Below, piece by piece: positions 1 to 8,056 of a stretch of 64,000 nt of DNA; the first letter of the stretch is position 1; the number at the start of each line of letters is the position of its first letter. Origin of the DNA: RYN-111 sp046723735 (GTDB lineage: Bacteria > Actinomycetota > Actinomycetes > Mycobacteriales > SCTD01); contig JBKOVB010000114.1 of NCBI GenBank assembly GCA_046723735.1, positions 1 through 64,000 on the forward strand. Direction: 5' to 3'. Under the pieces are notes generated by a model that saw only the letters and a list, made by a program, of their open reading frames with translations, ran no database searches and was not told where the DNA came from. The position numbers were made by a program, and so were the translations under genes.

Positions 1-287
1 TCTTCGCCCGCAAGGGCGGGCCGTGGACGGTGGTCGGCCTGGCGGTGGGCGGCACCCTCGCCGCTCTGGTCGCCGCCAGGGTCGGCCTGCAGCCCGGCAC
101 CCAGCACGCGATCGAGGCCCTCTCACCCGGCTCCACGTTCCGGGGCCCCGTCGACCTCTACCTGGGGGCGCGGAGCCACGGCGGGGGCACGCACCTGCGG
201 GCCCCCTGGGCGGCCATGGGGTGGCCCGTCGCGGCGTTGTTGGCCTTCCTCGTGCCGGCGTTCTACCGGTCCCACGAGCTGGACTGA
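1..287 (+). CDS. C-terminal part of an unrecognised integral membrane protein
   Basis: The reading frame enters from the left edge (first full codon at base 3) and stops with TGA at 285-287, so only about 94 residues are seen. Two hydrophobic stretches (about residues 10-25 and 70-88 of the visible part) flank a polar loop, which suggests two membrane-spanning segments with a short soluble tail. It lies 37 bp before the hisD promoter on the same strand. I do not recognise a family, and the context gives no function beyond being a membrane protein upstream of a histidine operon. Confidence 0.6.
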   Translation, partial: FARKGGPWTVVGLAVGGTLAALVAARVGLQPGTQHAIEALSPGSTFRGPVDLYLGARSHGGGTHLRAPWAAMGWPVAALLAFLVPAFYRSHELD

Positions 288-317
288 CGGCGCCGAAACC
301 GCCTGGCCGGCCGCCGA

Positions 318-323
318 TACCCT
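318..323 (+). promoter_or_regulatory. -10 box (TACCCT) of a leaderless hisD promoter
   Basis: TACCCT ends seven bases before ATG 331. That spacing places transcription initiation at or within a base of the ATG. It favours ATG 331 over the upstream GTG 325 as the hisD start. No clear -35 hexamer was identified. Confidence 0.5.
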
Positions 324-330
324 GGTGCGC

Positions 331-1632
331 ATGCTCCGCCGCCTCGACCTGCGTGGTCGCCGTGACGCCGACCTGACTGCCGTCCTGCCCCGCGCGGAGC
401 TCGACGTGGCGGCAGCCGTCGAGCAGGTGCGACCCGTTGTGGGGGCCGTCCGCGACCGCGGCGCCGAAGCGGTTCGCGAGGCGACGGCCCGCTTCGACGG
501 CGTGGCGCTCGCCGACCTGAGGGTGCCGGCCGCAGCGCTTCAGAAGGCGCTCGCTGAGCTGGACCCGGGCGTTCGGGCCGCGCTTGAGGAGGCGGTCCGC
601 CGCAACCGGGCCGTCTCGAGCGCCCAGCTGCGCGCCGACGAGGTGGTCCGGGTCGTCGACGGCGCCACCGTGACGGAGCGCTGGGTGCCCGTCGGCCGGG
701 TCGGCCTCTACGTCCCGGGCGGTCGGGTTGCCTACCCGTCCTCGGTCGTGATGAACGCCGTGCCGGCGCTGGTGGCAGGCGTCGGGTCCCTCGCGGTCGC
801 CTCGCCTCCCAAGGCGGAGTTCGGCGGTCTGCCCAACCCGCACATCCTCGCTGCGTGCGCGCTGCTCGGGGTCGAGGAGGTCTACTCCGTCGGCGGGGCG
901 CAGGCGATCGCGATGTTCGCCTACGGCGTCGAGGGGTGTGCGCCGGTCGACGTCATCACCGGACCGGGCAACGTGTACGTGGCCGCCGCGAAGCGGCTGG
1001 TCCAAGGCCGCTGCGGCATCGACAGCGAGGCCGGTCCGACCGAGATCGCGATCCTGGCCGACCGGACCGCCGTACCCGCTGCGGTGGCTGCAGACCTGGT
1101 GGCGCAGGCCGAGCACGACCCGCTGGCCGCGTGCCTGCTCGTGACCGACTCCGAGGAGCTGCTCGACGCGGTCGACGTGGAGCTCGAGAAGCAGGTCCCG
1201 GCGACCAAGCACCGTGAGCGCGTCGAGCAGGCTCTGAACGGGCAGTCCGCGCACGTGCTCGTCGACGACCTCGACCACGGCCTCGAGGTGGTGGACGCCT
1301 GGGCCGCCGAGCACCTCGAGGTCATCACCGCGGACGCCGAGGAGCGGGCGCGCCGGGTCCGCAACGCGGGCGCAGTGTTCGTCGGGGGGTTCACGCCGGT
1401 GTCGCTCGGGGACTACCTCGCGGGCTCCAACCACGTGCTGCCGACCGGAGGCACGGCACGGTTCTCGTCGGGGCTGTCTGCGCAGAGCTTCCTCAAGCGG
1501 ATGTCACTCGTGTCCTACTCGCGGGAGGCCCTGGCCGAGGTGGCGCCGCTCGTCTCGTCGCTGGGCCGGGCGGAGGACCTGGTCGCCCACGTCGAGGCCG
1601 TGCAGGTGCGCTGCCGCGGAGCGGCTCAGTGA
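331..1632 (+). CDS. hisD: Histidinol dehydrogenase
   Basis: HisD catalyses the last two NAD-dependent oxidations of histidine biosynthesis (L-histidinol to L-histidine) in the cytoplasm. The family signature is clear: a GGAQAIAMFAYG stretch near residue 190, then the GPGN and DSEAGPTE motifs, the HLEVIT segment with the catalytic Glu-His region, and NHVLPTGGTARF near the C-terminus. Length (433 residues) is normal. ATG 331 is preferred because a TACCCT -10 box sits seven bases upstream; GTG 325 in the same frame would add two residues. The gene overlaps hisC by four bases (GTGA), so the two are translationally coupled. Confidence 0.96.
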   Translation: MLRRLDLRGRRDADLTAVLPRAELDVAAAVEQVRPVVGAVRDRGAEAVREATARFDGVALADLRVPAAALQKALAELDPGVRAALEEAVRRNRAVSSAQLRADEVVRVVDGATVTERWVPVGRVGLYVPGGRVAYPSSVVMNAVPALVAGVGSLAVASPPKAEFGGLPNPHILAACALLGVEEVYSVGGAQAIAMFAYGVEGCAPVDVITGPGNVYVAAAKRLVQGRCGIDSEAGPTEIAILADRTAVPAAVAADLVAQAEHDPLAACLLVTDSEELLDAVDVELEKQVPATKHRERVEQALNGQSAHVLVDDLDHGLEVVDAWAAEHLEVITADAEERARRVRNAGAVFVGGFTPVSLGDYLAGSNHVLPTGGTARFSSGLSAQSFLKRMSLVSYSREALAEVAPLVSSLGRAEDLVAHVEAVQVRCRGAAQ

Positions 1633-2720
1633 GCCAGCCCGTGACACTGCCCGTCCGCGACGACCTCGTCGGCAAGAAGCCGTACGGCGCCCCTCAGCTC
1701 CCTGAGGCCATCCAGCTCAACGTCAACGAGAACCCGTTCCCGCCCTCCGAGGGTCTGGTCGAGGACATCGCCGCCGCCGTGGCGGATGCCGCACGGTCCC
1801 TGAACCGGTACCCGGACCGGGAGGCGGTGGAGCTCCGGACCGACCTGGCGGCGTACCTCACCCGGGTCACCGGCGTGCGGCTGGGGGTCGAGCAGGTCTG
1901 GGCGGCGAACGGCTCCAACGAGGTCCTGCAGCAGGTGTGCCAGGCGTTCGGGGGCCCCGGCAGGGTCGCGCTGGGCTTCGAGCCGTCGTACTCGATGCAC
2001 CCGCTCCTGGCGAGCGGCACCTCCACCGGCTGGGTCGCAGTGCCGCGCGCCGAGGACTTCACGCTCTCGGTCGACACGGCGGTGACGGCGGTCCGCGCGC
2101 ACCAGCCGGCGATCACGTTCCTCACCACGCCCAACAACCCGACCGGCACGGTCACGTCCCTCGACGTGGTCGCGGCGGTGTGCGAGGCGTCCGCCGGGAT
2201 GGTGGTGGTCGACGAGGCATACGGCGAGTTCGGGGCCTCCAGGTCTGCCGTGTCCCTGCTCGCGTCCTGCCCCCGGCTGATCGTGTCGCGGACGATGTCG
2301 AAGGCCTTCGCCGGCGCGGGGCTGCGGCTGGGCTACCTCGCGGCCTCCGCCGAAGTGGTGGACGCGCTGCGGCTGGTGCGCCTGCCGTACCACCTGTCCG
2401 CCATCACGCAGGCGGCGGCTCGCGCGGCGCTCGCGCACACCGATGAGCTGCTGGGCACGGTCGCAGCCGTCAAGCAGCAGCGCGACCGCATGGTGCGCGG
2501 GGTCCGGGAACTGGGGCTGCAGGTGGTGCCGACGGAGGCGAACTTCCTGCTGTTCGGGCCGTTCGACGAACCGTCGACGGTGTGGCAGGCGCTGCTCGCC
2601 AAGGGCGTCCTCGTGCGGGACGTCTCGACGGGACCCGGGCTCGCCGGGTGGCTGCGGGTCAACGCCGGCACGCCGGACGAGACGACGGCGTTCCTCGACG
2701 CGCTCGCGGCGGTGCTCTAA
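1629..2720 (+). CDS. hisC: Histidinol-phosphate aminotransferase
   Basis: This PLP-dependent class I/II aminotransferase converts imidazole-acetol phosphate plus glutamate to histidinol phosphate. Visible marks are the substrate loop LNVNENPFPPS near residue 30, TTPNNPTGT near 175, the VDEAYGEF aspartate region that binds PLP, and the PLP lysine in SRTMSKAFAGAGLRLGYL near residue 225. The start GTG overlaps the hisD stop (GTGA). Its 3' end overlaps the convergent receiver gene by three bases. Length of 363 residues is typical. Confidence 0.95.
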   Translation: MSQPVTLPVRDDLVGKKPYGAPQLPEAIQLNVNENPFPPSEGLVEDIAAAVADAARSLNRYPDREAVELRTDLAAYLTRVTGVRLGVEQVWAANGSNEVLQQVCQAFGGPGRVALGFEPSYSMHPLLASGTSTGWVAVPRAEDFTLSVDTAVTAVRAHQPAITFLTTPNNPTGTVTSLDVVAAVCEASAGMVVVDEAYGEFGASRSAVSLLASCPRLIVSRTMSKAFAGAGLRLGYLAASAEVVDALRLVRLPYHLSAITQAAARAALAHTDELLGTVAAVKQQRDRMVRGVRELGLQVVPTEANFLLFGPFDEPSTVWQALLAKGVLVRDVSTGPGLAGWLRVNAGTPDETTAFLDALAAVL

Positions 2721-3205
2721 GCGCTGGTGCGGGGGAGCGGGAGCAGCTCGGTCGGGGCCAGCAGCTGGCTGATCAGCTCGAGGACCTTGTCCATGTCGAA
2801 CGGCTTGGTGATGATCGCGGCCGCCTGACGTGAGGCGCAGGCGCGCATCAGGTGGTCGATCGGCATGCCGGAGATCATGATCCGCGGGACGTTGCGGGTC
2901 CGGGGGCTGGCCCGCATGGCGTCGGCCACCTGCCAGCCGTCCATGCCGGGCATCATGACGTCCAGGGTGACGAGGTGGACGTCCTCGGCGGCGACCAGCG
3001 CGAGCGCCTCCCTGCCGTCTTCGGCTTGCAGGACCCGGTAGCCCTCCATCTCCAGGGCGAAGACGAGCATCTCCCGGATCGCCACGTCGTCATCCACGAC
3101 GAGCACGGTGCGCTGCCCCGGCGGGGTGGCCAGGGTCATGTCGGCAGCGCGGTCGTGCTCCACATCCTTGACGTCGGACCCGATCGGGGGGCGTCGATCA
3201 CCCAC
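2717..3205 (-). CDS. Single-domain response regulator (receiver only)
   Basis: A CheY-like receiver with no output domain. It has the acidic pair and first Asp in LVVDDDVAIRE, the phosphoacceptor Asp in HLVTLDVMMPGMDGW, the switch position in IMISGM and the invariant Lys in IITKPFD. All phosphorylation residues are therefore kept. The stop overlaps the hisC stop region convergently. It lies 15 bp downstream of the HTH-MurA stop and is probably co-transcribed with it. The start is uncertain: GTG 3205 gives 162 residues, while an in-frame ATG at 3139 would start just before the fold and remove a disordered N-terminus. No histidine kinase gene is adjacent. Confidence 0.85.
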   Translation of the reverse strand: MGDRRPPIGSDVKDVEHDRAADMTLATPPGQRTVLVVDDDVAIREMLVFALEMEGYRVLQAEDGREALALVAAEDVHLVTLDVMMPGMDGWQVADAMRASPRTRNVPRIMISGMPIDHLMRACASRQAAAIITKPFDMDKVLELISQLLAPTELLPLPRTSA

Positions 3206-3220
3206 CAGGGTGAGCGCCGC

Positions 3221-4747
3221 TCAGATGTCGCGGAAGGGCTCGATCTGCGCGCCGAGGCTGTTGAGGCGGGCGGCCAGGTCCTCGTAGCCGCGGTCGATCA
3301 CGTACACGTTGCGCAGCACCGACGTGCCCTTGGCAGCGAGCATGGCGAGCAGGATCACCACCGCGGGGCGCAGCGCCGGTGGGCACATGACCTCCGCGCC
3401 CGACCAGTGCGTCGGCCCGTCGACCCAGACGCGGTGCGGGTCGAGCAGCGTGACGTGACCGCCGAGCCGGTTGAGCTCGGTGAGGTAGAGCGCGCGGTTC
3501 TCGTAGACCCAGTCGTGGATCAGGGTGCGCCCGTGCGCGGCTGCCGCGATGACCGCGAAGAACGGCACGTTGTCGATGTTCAGCCCGGGGAAGGGCATCG
3601 GGTGCACCTTGTCCAGCGGCGCCTGCAGGGCCGAGGGGTGCGTCGTGAGGTCGACCAGGCGGGTGCGGCCGTTGGTGGCGAGGTACTCCTCGGAGCGCGA
3701 CAGCTGCAGGCCCATCTCCTCCAGCACCGCGAGCTCGATCTCGAGGAACTCGGTCGGCACCCGCCGTACCTCGACCTCCGAGCCCGTGACCACGGCCGCC
3801 GTCAGGAGCGACATGGCCTCGATGGGGTCCTCGGAGGGCGCGTACTCGACGTCGACGTCGATCTGCGAGCGGCCGTGGACGGTCAGCGTGGTGGTGCCGA
3901 TGCCGTCGACCCGGACTCCCAGCAGCTCGAGGTAGAAGCAGAGGTCCTGGACCATGTAGTTGCTGCTGGCGTTGCGGATCACGGTGACCTGGTCGAGGCG
4001 AGCCGCGGCCATGAGCGCGTTCTCGGTCACGGTGTCGCCGCGCTCGGTCAGCACGAGCGGCCGGCCGGGTGCCGCCTCGGGGTCGCGCTCGACGTGGTAC
4101 TTGCCCTCGGTTGCGACGACCTTGACCCCGAAGGCCCGCAGCGCTGTCTTGTGTGGCTCGACCGTGCGCGTGCCGAGTTCGCAGCCGCCGGCGTACGGCA
4201 GCTGGAACGCCGGGCTGCGGTGCAGCAGCGGGCCGAGCAGGAGCAGGACCGATCGTGTACGGCGGGCCGCGCCCTCGTCGAGGGCGTCGAGCTGCAACGT
4301 GGCGGGCGGCACGATCTCGAGGTCGTTGTCGCCGAGCCAGGTGGCCTGCACGCCGATCGAGCGCAGGACCTCGAGGATGCGGTTGACCTCCTCGATGCGC
4401 GCGACCCCACGCAACGTGGTGCGGCCGGCGTTGAGCAGCGACGCGCAGAGCAGCGCCACGGCGGCGTTCTTGCTCGACTTGACCTCGATCGAGCCCGACA
4501 GCGGCTGGCCGCCGATCACGCGCAGGTGCGTCGGACCAGGGTGGCCGAGCTGCACCAGGCCGGCGTCGAGGGCCGTGCCGATCCGCGCAAGGATCTCGAG
4601 CGAGACGTTCTGCCTGCCCTGCTCGATGCGCGCGACGGCGCTCTGGCTCGTCGAAAGCGCCTCCGCGAGCTGGGCCTGCGTCCAGCCGCGGTGCTTGCGC
4701 GCATCACGCACGAGGGCACCGATCTGCTGGAGGTAGGGCTCGCTCAC
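3221..4747 (-). CDS. murA: UDP-N-acetylglucosamine 1-carboxyvinyltransferase-like protein with N-terminal XRE helix-turn-helix
   Basis: A fusion typical of actinomycetes. Residues about 1-60 form a Cro/CI-type HTH (RDARKHRGWTQAQLAEALS, then SQSAVARIEQGRQNVS), followed by a full EPSP/MurA-like fold. The MurA lysine is kept in VKSSKNAAVALL, the PEP-binding Cys in YAGGCELG (Cys189), and the active-site aspartate region in FPGLNIDNVPFF. GTG 4747 is chosen because it begins right before the HTH; this gives 508 residues, like Streptomyces relatives recalled from memory. A longer frame to ATG 4795 or beyond would translate through the palindrome at 4757-4780. MurA makes UDP-GlcNAc-enolpyruvate for peptidoglycan. 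Whether this paralogue is catalytic, regulatory or both is not settled by sequence. Likely followed in an operon by the receiver gene. Confidence 0.88.
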   Translation of the reverse strand: MSEPYLQQIGALVRDARKHRGWTQAQLAEALSTSQSAVARIEQGRQNVSLEILARIGTALDAGLVQLGHPGPTHLRVIGGQPLSGSIEVKSSKNAAVALLCASLLNAGRTTLRGVARIEEVNRILEVLRSIGVQATWLGDNDLEIVPPATLQLDALDEGAARRTRSVLLLLGPLLHRSPAFQLPYAGGCELGTRTVEPHKTALRAFGVKVVATEGKYHVERDPEAAPGRPLVLTERGDTVTENALMAAARLDQVTVIRNASSNYMVQDLCFYLELLGVRVDGIGTTTLTVHGRSQIDVDVEYAPSEDPIEAMSLLTAAVVTGSEVEVRRVPTEFLEIELAVLEEMGLQLSRSEEYLATNGRTRLVDLTTHPSALQAPLDKVHPMPFPGLNIDNVPFFAVIAAAAHGRTLIHDWVYENRALYLTELNRLGGHVTLLDPHRVWVDGPTHWSGAEVMCPPALRPAVVILLAMLAAKGTSVLRNVYVIDRGYEDLAARLNSLGAQIEPFRDI

Positions 4748-4755
4748 GGCTGGAG

Positions 4756-4780
4756 ACCCTATCTCAGATGTGAGATAGGG
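4756..4780 (-). promoter_or_regulatory. Perfect palindromic operator overlapping the -10 box of the HTH-murA gene
   Basis: CCCTATCTCA (4757-4766) and TGAGATAGGG (4771-4780) are perfect 10-base arms around a four-base centre. On the minus strand, the TAGGGT -10 box (4756-4761 complement) lies inside one arm and ends eight bases before GTG 4747. A protein bound here would occlude the promoter. The encoded XRE domain is the natural candidate for autorepression, which is an inference. Confidence 0.7.
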
Positions 4781-4872
4781 CGGGGCGCTCGTCATGTGCG
4801 GCAGGATGCCCGCCCAACGGGGTGTCGAACCGCCTCCGGTCGAGCGACCGAAAGCGGGTGGAACCCGCCCGA

Positions 4873-4878
4873 TAGCCT
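4873..4878 (+). promoter_or_regulatory. -10 box (TAGCCT) of a leaderless hisB promoter
   Basis: TAGCCT ends six bases before ATG 4885. The divergent murA-like promoter lies about 110 bp to the left, so hisB-hisH-priA can be transcribed independently of hisD-hisC. Confidence 0.5.
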
Positions 4879-4884
4879 TTCCGT

Positions 4885-5472
4885 ATGGCACGCAGGGCGC
4901 TGGTGGAGCGCACCACGAAGGAGAGCGACGTCCGCGTCGAGCTCGACCTCGACGGCACCGGTCAGGCAGAGAGCGACACCGGTGTGCCGTTCTTCGACCA
5001 CATGGTCAGCCAGCTCGGCCGGCACGGCGGGTTCGACCTGTCCGTGAAGACCAAGGGCGACCTGCACGTCGACGCCCACCACACCGTCGAGGACACCTCG
5101 CTGGCGCTCGGCCAGGCCCTCAAGGAGGCGCTCGGCGACAAGGCCGGCATCCGTCGCTTCGGCGACGCCCTCGTGCCGCTGGACGAGTGCCTGGTGCAGG
5201 TGGCCGTGGACCTGTCGGGCCGGCCCTACCTCGTGCACGACGAGCCCCCGATGGTGGAGCTCATCGGCACCTACGACACCACTCTCACCAAGCACATCTG
5301 GGAAAGCTTCGTGGCGACCAGCGGCATCGCGCTGCACGTCCGGGTGCTGTCCGGGCGCAACGCCCACCACATCGTCGAGACGCAGTTCAAGGCCGTGGCG
5401 CGGGCGCTGCGGACCGCCTGCGAGCTCGACCCGCGCGTGACGGGAGTGCCCAGCACCAAGGGCGTCCTGTGA
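4885..5472 (+). CDS. hisB: Imidazoleglycerol-phosphate dehydratase
   Basis: HisB dehydrates imidazoleglycerol phosphate to imidazole-acetol phosphate, using two metal ions held by clustered histidines. Those are visible in FFDHMVSQLGRHGG near residue 37, DAHHTVEDT near 68, LVHDEPP and RNAHHIVETQFKA near 155. At 195 residues it is the monofunctional form, with no phosphatase domain. The ATG sits six bases after a TAGCCT box. The stop overlaps the hisH start (GTGA). Confidence 0.96.
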   Translation: MARRALVERTTKESDVRVELDLDGTGQAESDTGVPFFDHMVSQLGRHGGFDLSVKTKGDLHVDAHHTVEDTSLALGQALKEALGDKAGIRRFGDALVPLDECLVQVAVDLSGRPYLVHDEPPMVELIGTYDTTLTKHIWESFVATSGIALHVRVLSGRNAHHIVETQFKAVARALRTACELDPRVTGVPSTKGVL

Positions 5473-6071
5473 CTCGTGTGGTCGTCCTGGACCACGGGTC
5501 GGGGAACCTCCGCTCCGCCGAGCGGGCCCTGGCGCGTACCGGGGCGGAGGTCACCGTCACCTCCGACCTCCAGCTGGCCGCCGAGGCGGACGGCCTCGTC
5601 GTACCGGGTGTCGGTGCTTTTGCCGCGTGCATGGCGGGGCTGAACGCGATCCGCGGCGGCACCGTCGTGTGGGACCGGCTGCGCAAGCAGCGCCCGGTCC
5701 TCGGGATCTGCGTCGGGATGCAGATCCTGTTCGAGCGCGGGCTGGAGCACGGTGTGGAGACCACCGGCCTCGGCGTGCTCGCCGGCGACGTCACCCGGCT
5801 GCACGCACCGGTGGTGCCGCACATGGGGTGGAACACCGTCGACGTGCCCGCCGGCTCGACCCTCTTCGAGGGCGTGGAGGGGGAGCGGTTCTACTTCGTG
5901 CACTCCTACGCCGCCCGCGACGTCCCCGACGTCCTGCTCACCGCCTCCGAGCACGGCGAGCGGTTCGCCGCCGCCGTCGAGCGCGGTGTCCTGTCCGCCA
6001 CGCAGTTCCACCCCGAGAAGAGCGGCGACGCCGGCGCGCAGCTGCTCTCCAACTGGGTCCGTTCCCTGTAA
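5469..6071 (+). CDS. hisH: Imidazole glycerol phosphate synthase, glutaminase subunit
   Basis: A class I glutamine amidotransferase that feeds ammonia to HisF. The nucleophile Cys81 lies in GICVGMQILFERG, and the triad His-Glu lies in TQFHPEKSG near residue 185. The start is GTG 5469, overlapping the hisB stop by four bases; this gives 200 residues beginning TRVVVLDHGSGNLRS, as in other HisH proteins. HisF is encoded about 2.4 kb downstream rather than adjacent. An AAGGAG ribosome site for priA overlaps the hisH stop. Confidence 0.95.
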   Translation: MTRVVVLDHGSGNLRSAERALARTGAEVTVTSDLQLAAEADGLVVPGVGAFAACMAGLNAIRGGTVVWDRLRKQRPVLGICVGMQILFERGLEHGVETTGLGVLAGDVTRLHAPVVPHMGWNTVDVPAGSTLFEGVEGERFYFVHSYAARDVPDVLLTASEHGERFAAAVERGVLSATQFHPEKSGDAGAQLLSNWVRSL

Positions 6072-6080
6072 GGAGTTCCG

Positions 6081-6791
6081 TTGCTCGAGCTGCTTCCCGC
6101 CGTCGATGTCGCCGACGGCCAGGCCGTTCGCCTGGTCCAGGGCGAGGCGGGGTCGGAGACGTCGTACGGCGACCCGCTGGAGGCGGCGCTGCAGTGGCAG
6201 CGCGACGGTGCCGAGTGGGTGCACCTGGTCGATCTCGACGCTGCCTTCGGGCGCGGCTCCAACCGTGATCTTCTCGCCCGCGTCGTCGGTGCTTTGGACA
6301 TCAAGGTCGAGATGAGCGGCGGGATCCGCGACGACGACTCTCTCGAGGCCGCGCTCGCCACGGGATGTGCGCGCGTCAACCTGGGTACGGCGGCGCTCGA
6401 GTCCCCGGACTGGGTGCGCTCCGCGATCGCCCGGCACGGGGACAAGATCGCAGTCGGGCTCGACGTTCGCGGCACCACGCTGTCGGCGCGTGGCTGGACG
6501 CAGGACGGGGGCGAGCTGTTCGAGGTGCTGGCGCGGCTCGACGCCGACGGCTGCGCCCGGTACGTCGTCACCGACGTCCGCCGCGACGGCACCCTCACGG
6601 GGCCGAACCTCGAGCTCCTGCGCTCGGTGTGCGCGGCCACCAGCAAGCCCGTCGTCGCCAGCGGCGGCGTGTCGTCGCTGGACGACCTGCGCGCGATCGC
6701 CTCCGTGCCCGGGGTCGAGGGCGCGATCGTCGGGAAGGCGCTGTACGCGGGGGCCTTCACGCTGCCCGAGGCGCTCGCCGCCGTCCGCTGA
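6081..6791 (+). CDS. priA: Bifunctional phosphoribosyl isomerase A (HisA/TrpF activities)
   Basis: A (beta-alpha)8 isomerase. In actinomycetes PriA does both the HisA step (ProFAR isomerisation) and the TrpF step (PRA isomerisation). The catalytic aspartates are in LPAVDVADGQ near residue 9 and VVTDVRRDGTLTGPN near 171. The RGTTLSARGWTQDG loop has the Arg-x-Trp pair that PriA uses for its dual specificity. No trpF lies between trpC and trpB in this window, which fits dual function. The start is TTG 6081, ten bases after the hisH stop, supported by AAGGAG at 6070-6075. Bifunctionality is inferred from family and context. Confidence 0.93.
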   Translation: MLELLPAVDVADGQAVRLVQGEAGSETSYGDPLEAALQWQRDGAEWVHLVDLDAAFGRGSNRDLLARVVGALDIKVEMSGGIRDDDSLEAALATGCARVNLGTAALESPDWVRSAIARHGDKIAVGLDVRGTTLSARGWTQDGGELFEVLARLDADGCARYVVTDVRRDGTLTGPNLELLRSVCAATSKPVVASGGVSSLDDLRAIASVPGVEGAIVGKALYAGAFTLPEALAAVR

Positions 6792-6996
6792 GGCGCCTGA
6801 CGCCGGGCACGACGTGGCCGATGGTGCTGCGTGACCTGGCTGCCGCGCGCCCTGGCCGGCCGGCGCAACGAGGGACCCCTACGTCCTAGCTGTGGAAGAT
6901 CCGCATGGTCCCGACCGGCGTGCACCTTCCACCTGTCGCCGACGGCCTTGCGGATCTCGTTGCTGTCCACCCCAGCTGGGCCATGGCGCCACCGGC
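6792..6996. other. Convergent intergenic region with no recognised feature
   Basis: About 200 bp between the stops of priA and the small minus-strand gene. I see no convincing terminator stem, RNA gene or conserved ORF. Short frames on either strand do not look like protein. Confidence 0.4.
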
Positions 6997-7239
6997 CTAC
7001 TCGCTGACGGTGAGCTCCACCTTCATGGGGCCGAGCTGCAGCGCCTTGCCAGTACCGTCCGAGGAGCGCACGAACCGGGGGCGCTTCCACCGCAGCGGGG
7101 TCCACTTCACGGTCACCGTCGGGGTGATGTCGTTCAGCTCCGGCGGGAGCGGAGCGGGCTCGGGGGCGGGAGGCGGCTCGACCTCCGCCCGCGGCATGAG
7201 GTCGGCCATCAGGTCGGCGTGCAGGTCGTCGCGGCTCAT
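6997..7239 (-). CDS. Small acidic/proline-rich protein downstream of the ParA-like gene
   Basis: An 80-residue protein of unknown function. It starts MSRDDLHADLMADLMPR, passes through a proline-rich linker (PPPAPEPAPLPPEL) and ends in a basic/hydrophobic segment with LRWKRPRFVR and LGPMKVELTV. ATG 7239 is preceded by a GGGGGA ribosome site. It lies 52 bp downstream of the ParA-like ATPase and on the same strand, so it is a candidate partner or adaptor. It shows no ParB-type HTH. Confidence 0.6.
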   Translation of the reverse strand: MSRDDLHADLMADLMPRAEVEPPPAPEPAPLPPELNDITPTVTVKWTPLRWKRPRFVRSSDGTGKALQLGPMKVELTVSE

Positions 7240-7291
7240 CTCGGGTCCCCCGCGGAAGCGTGAGCGGAGCGAGCGCTTTCGTGGGGTGAGC

Positions 7292-8056
7292 TCATGAGGC
7301 CCCTTCGTAGGCAGTGAGGACGTCGGCCGTGAGCGCCTCGTAGGCGGCGGCGACCGGCGAGGTCGGTGCGGACAGCACCACTGGTCGCTTGGCGAGCGTC
7401 GACGAGGGGACCCGGCGCGAGAGCGGGACCCGCGTGGGCAGGAGCGGCAGGCCGGTGCCCTCCAGAGCCCCGAGGACCTCCTTGGCGGCACGCCCCTCCT
7501 TGTCCCAGAGGGCGCACGCCACGCCGACGAGCCGGGCTGAGGTGTTCTCGAAGCCGCGGTGCTGGTCGAGGAAGGCGGACACGCGGGCGGCGCCGAGCGC
7601 CGAGCCCGGGTCGCTCGTGAACACCGTCAGGACGGCGTCCGCGGCGCAGACCGCCGACAGGGTGAGGTTGCCGAGGTCACCGTGGGTGTCGAGCACCACG
7701 TGGTCGTAATCGTCGAGCAGCGGACGGAGCACCCGTCGCACGCCGGTGACGATCCCGCCCTGCGCAGCCAGCGTCACGCCTACGTGCTCCAGCATGGGGT
7801 GCGCTGGGATGAGGTCCACGCCGGGCGCCACCTGCTGACGGATGGCGGCGTGGGGATCCGCGTCGGGGCACTCGAGCAGGCCCGCGAGCGAGTCGTCCTT
7901 GCCCTTCGCCACCACCCCGAAGGCGCGGCCCAGCGAGTCCTGCGGGTCGGCGTCGACGAGCAGCACCCGCGCCGAGCGGCCCAGGACCGCTCCGAGGTTC
8001 GCGGCCGTCGTCGTCTTGCCGACGCCCCCCTTGCTGGAGCAGACGGCGAGTCTCAT
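7292..8056 (-). CDS. ParA/MinD-family ATPase
   Basis: A deviant-Walker P-loop ATPase of 254 residues. It has CSSKGGVGKTTTAANLG at residues 5-21 (signature lysine plus Walker A), LLVDADPQDSLG near 38, and LDTHGDLGN near 125 in place of the usual DTPP segment. These proteins position DNA or protein cargo by ATP-dependent dimerisation. The ATG overlaps the stop of the upstream membrane gene (ATGA). No ParB gene is adjacent, so a role in chromosome segregation is unlikely and the cargo is unknown. Confidence 0.85.
   Translation of the reverse strand: MRLAVCSSKGGVGKTTTAANLGAVLGRSARVLLVDADPQDSLGRAFGVVAKGKDDSLAGLLECPDADPHAAIRQQVAPGVDLIPAHPMLEHVGVTLAAQGGIVTGVRRVLRPLLDDYDHVVLDTHGDLGNLTLSAVCAADAVLTVFTSDPGSALGAARVSAFLDQHRGFENTSARLVGVACALWDKEGRAAKEVLGALEGTGLPLLPTRVPLSRRVPSSTLAKRPVVLSAPTSPVAAAYEALTADVLTAYEGAS

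Noticed and set aside
6905..7297. Plus-strand frame in the gap after priA
   Set aside because: It is the complement of the small minus-strand gene and has no ribosome site or protein-like composition.
7292..8056. Chromosomal parA of a parABS system
   Set aside because: No parB and no parS-like TGTTTCACGTGAAACA sites were seen, and the context is not near the replication origin genes.
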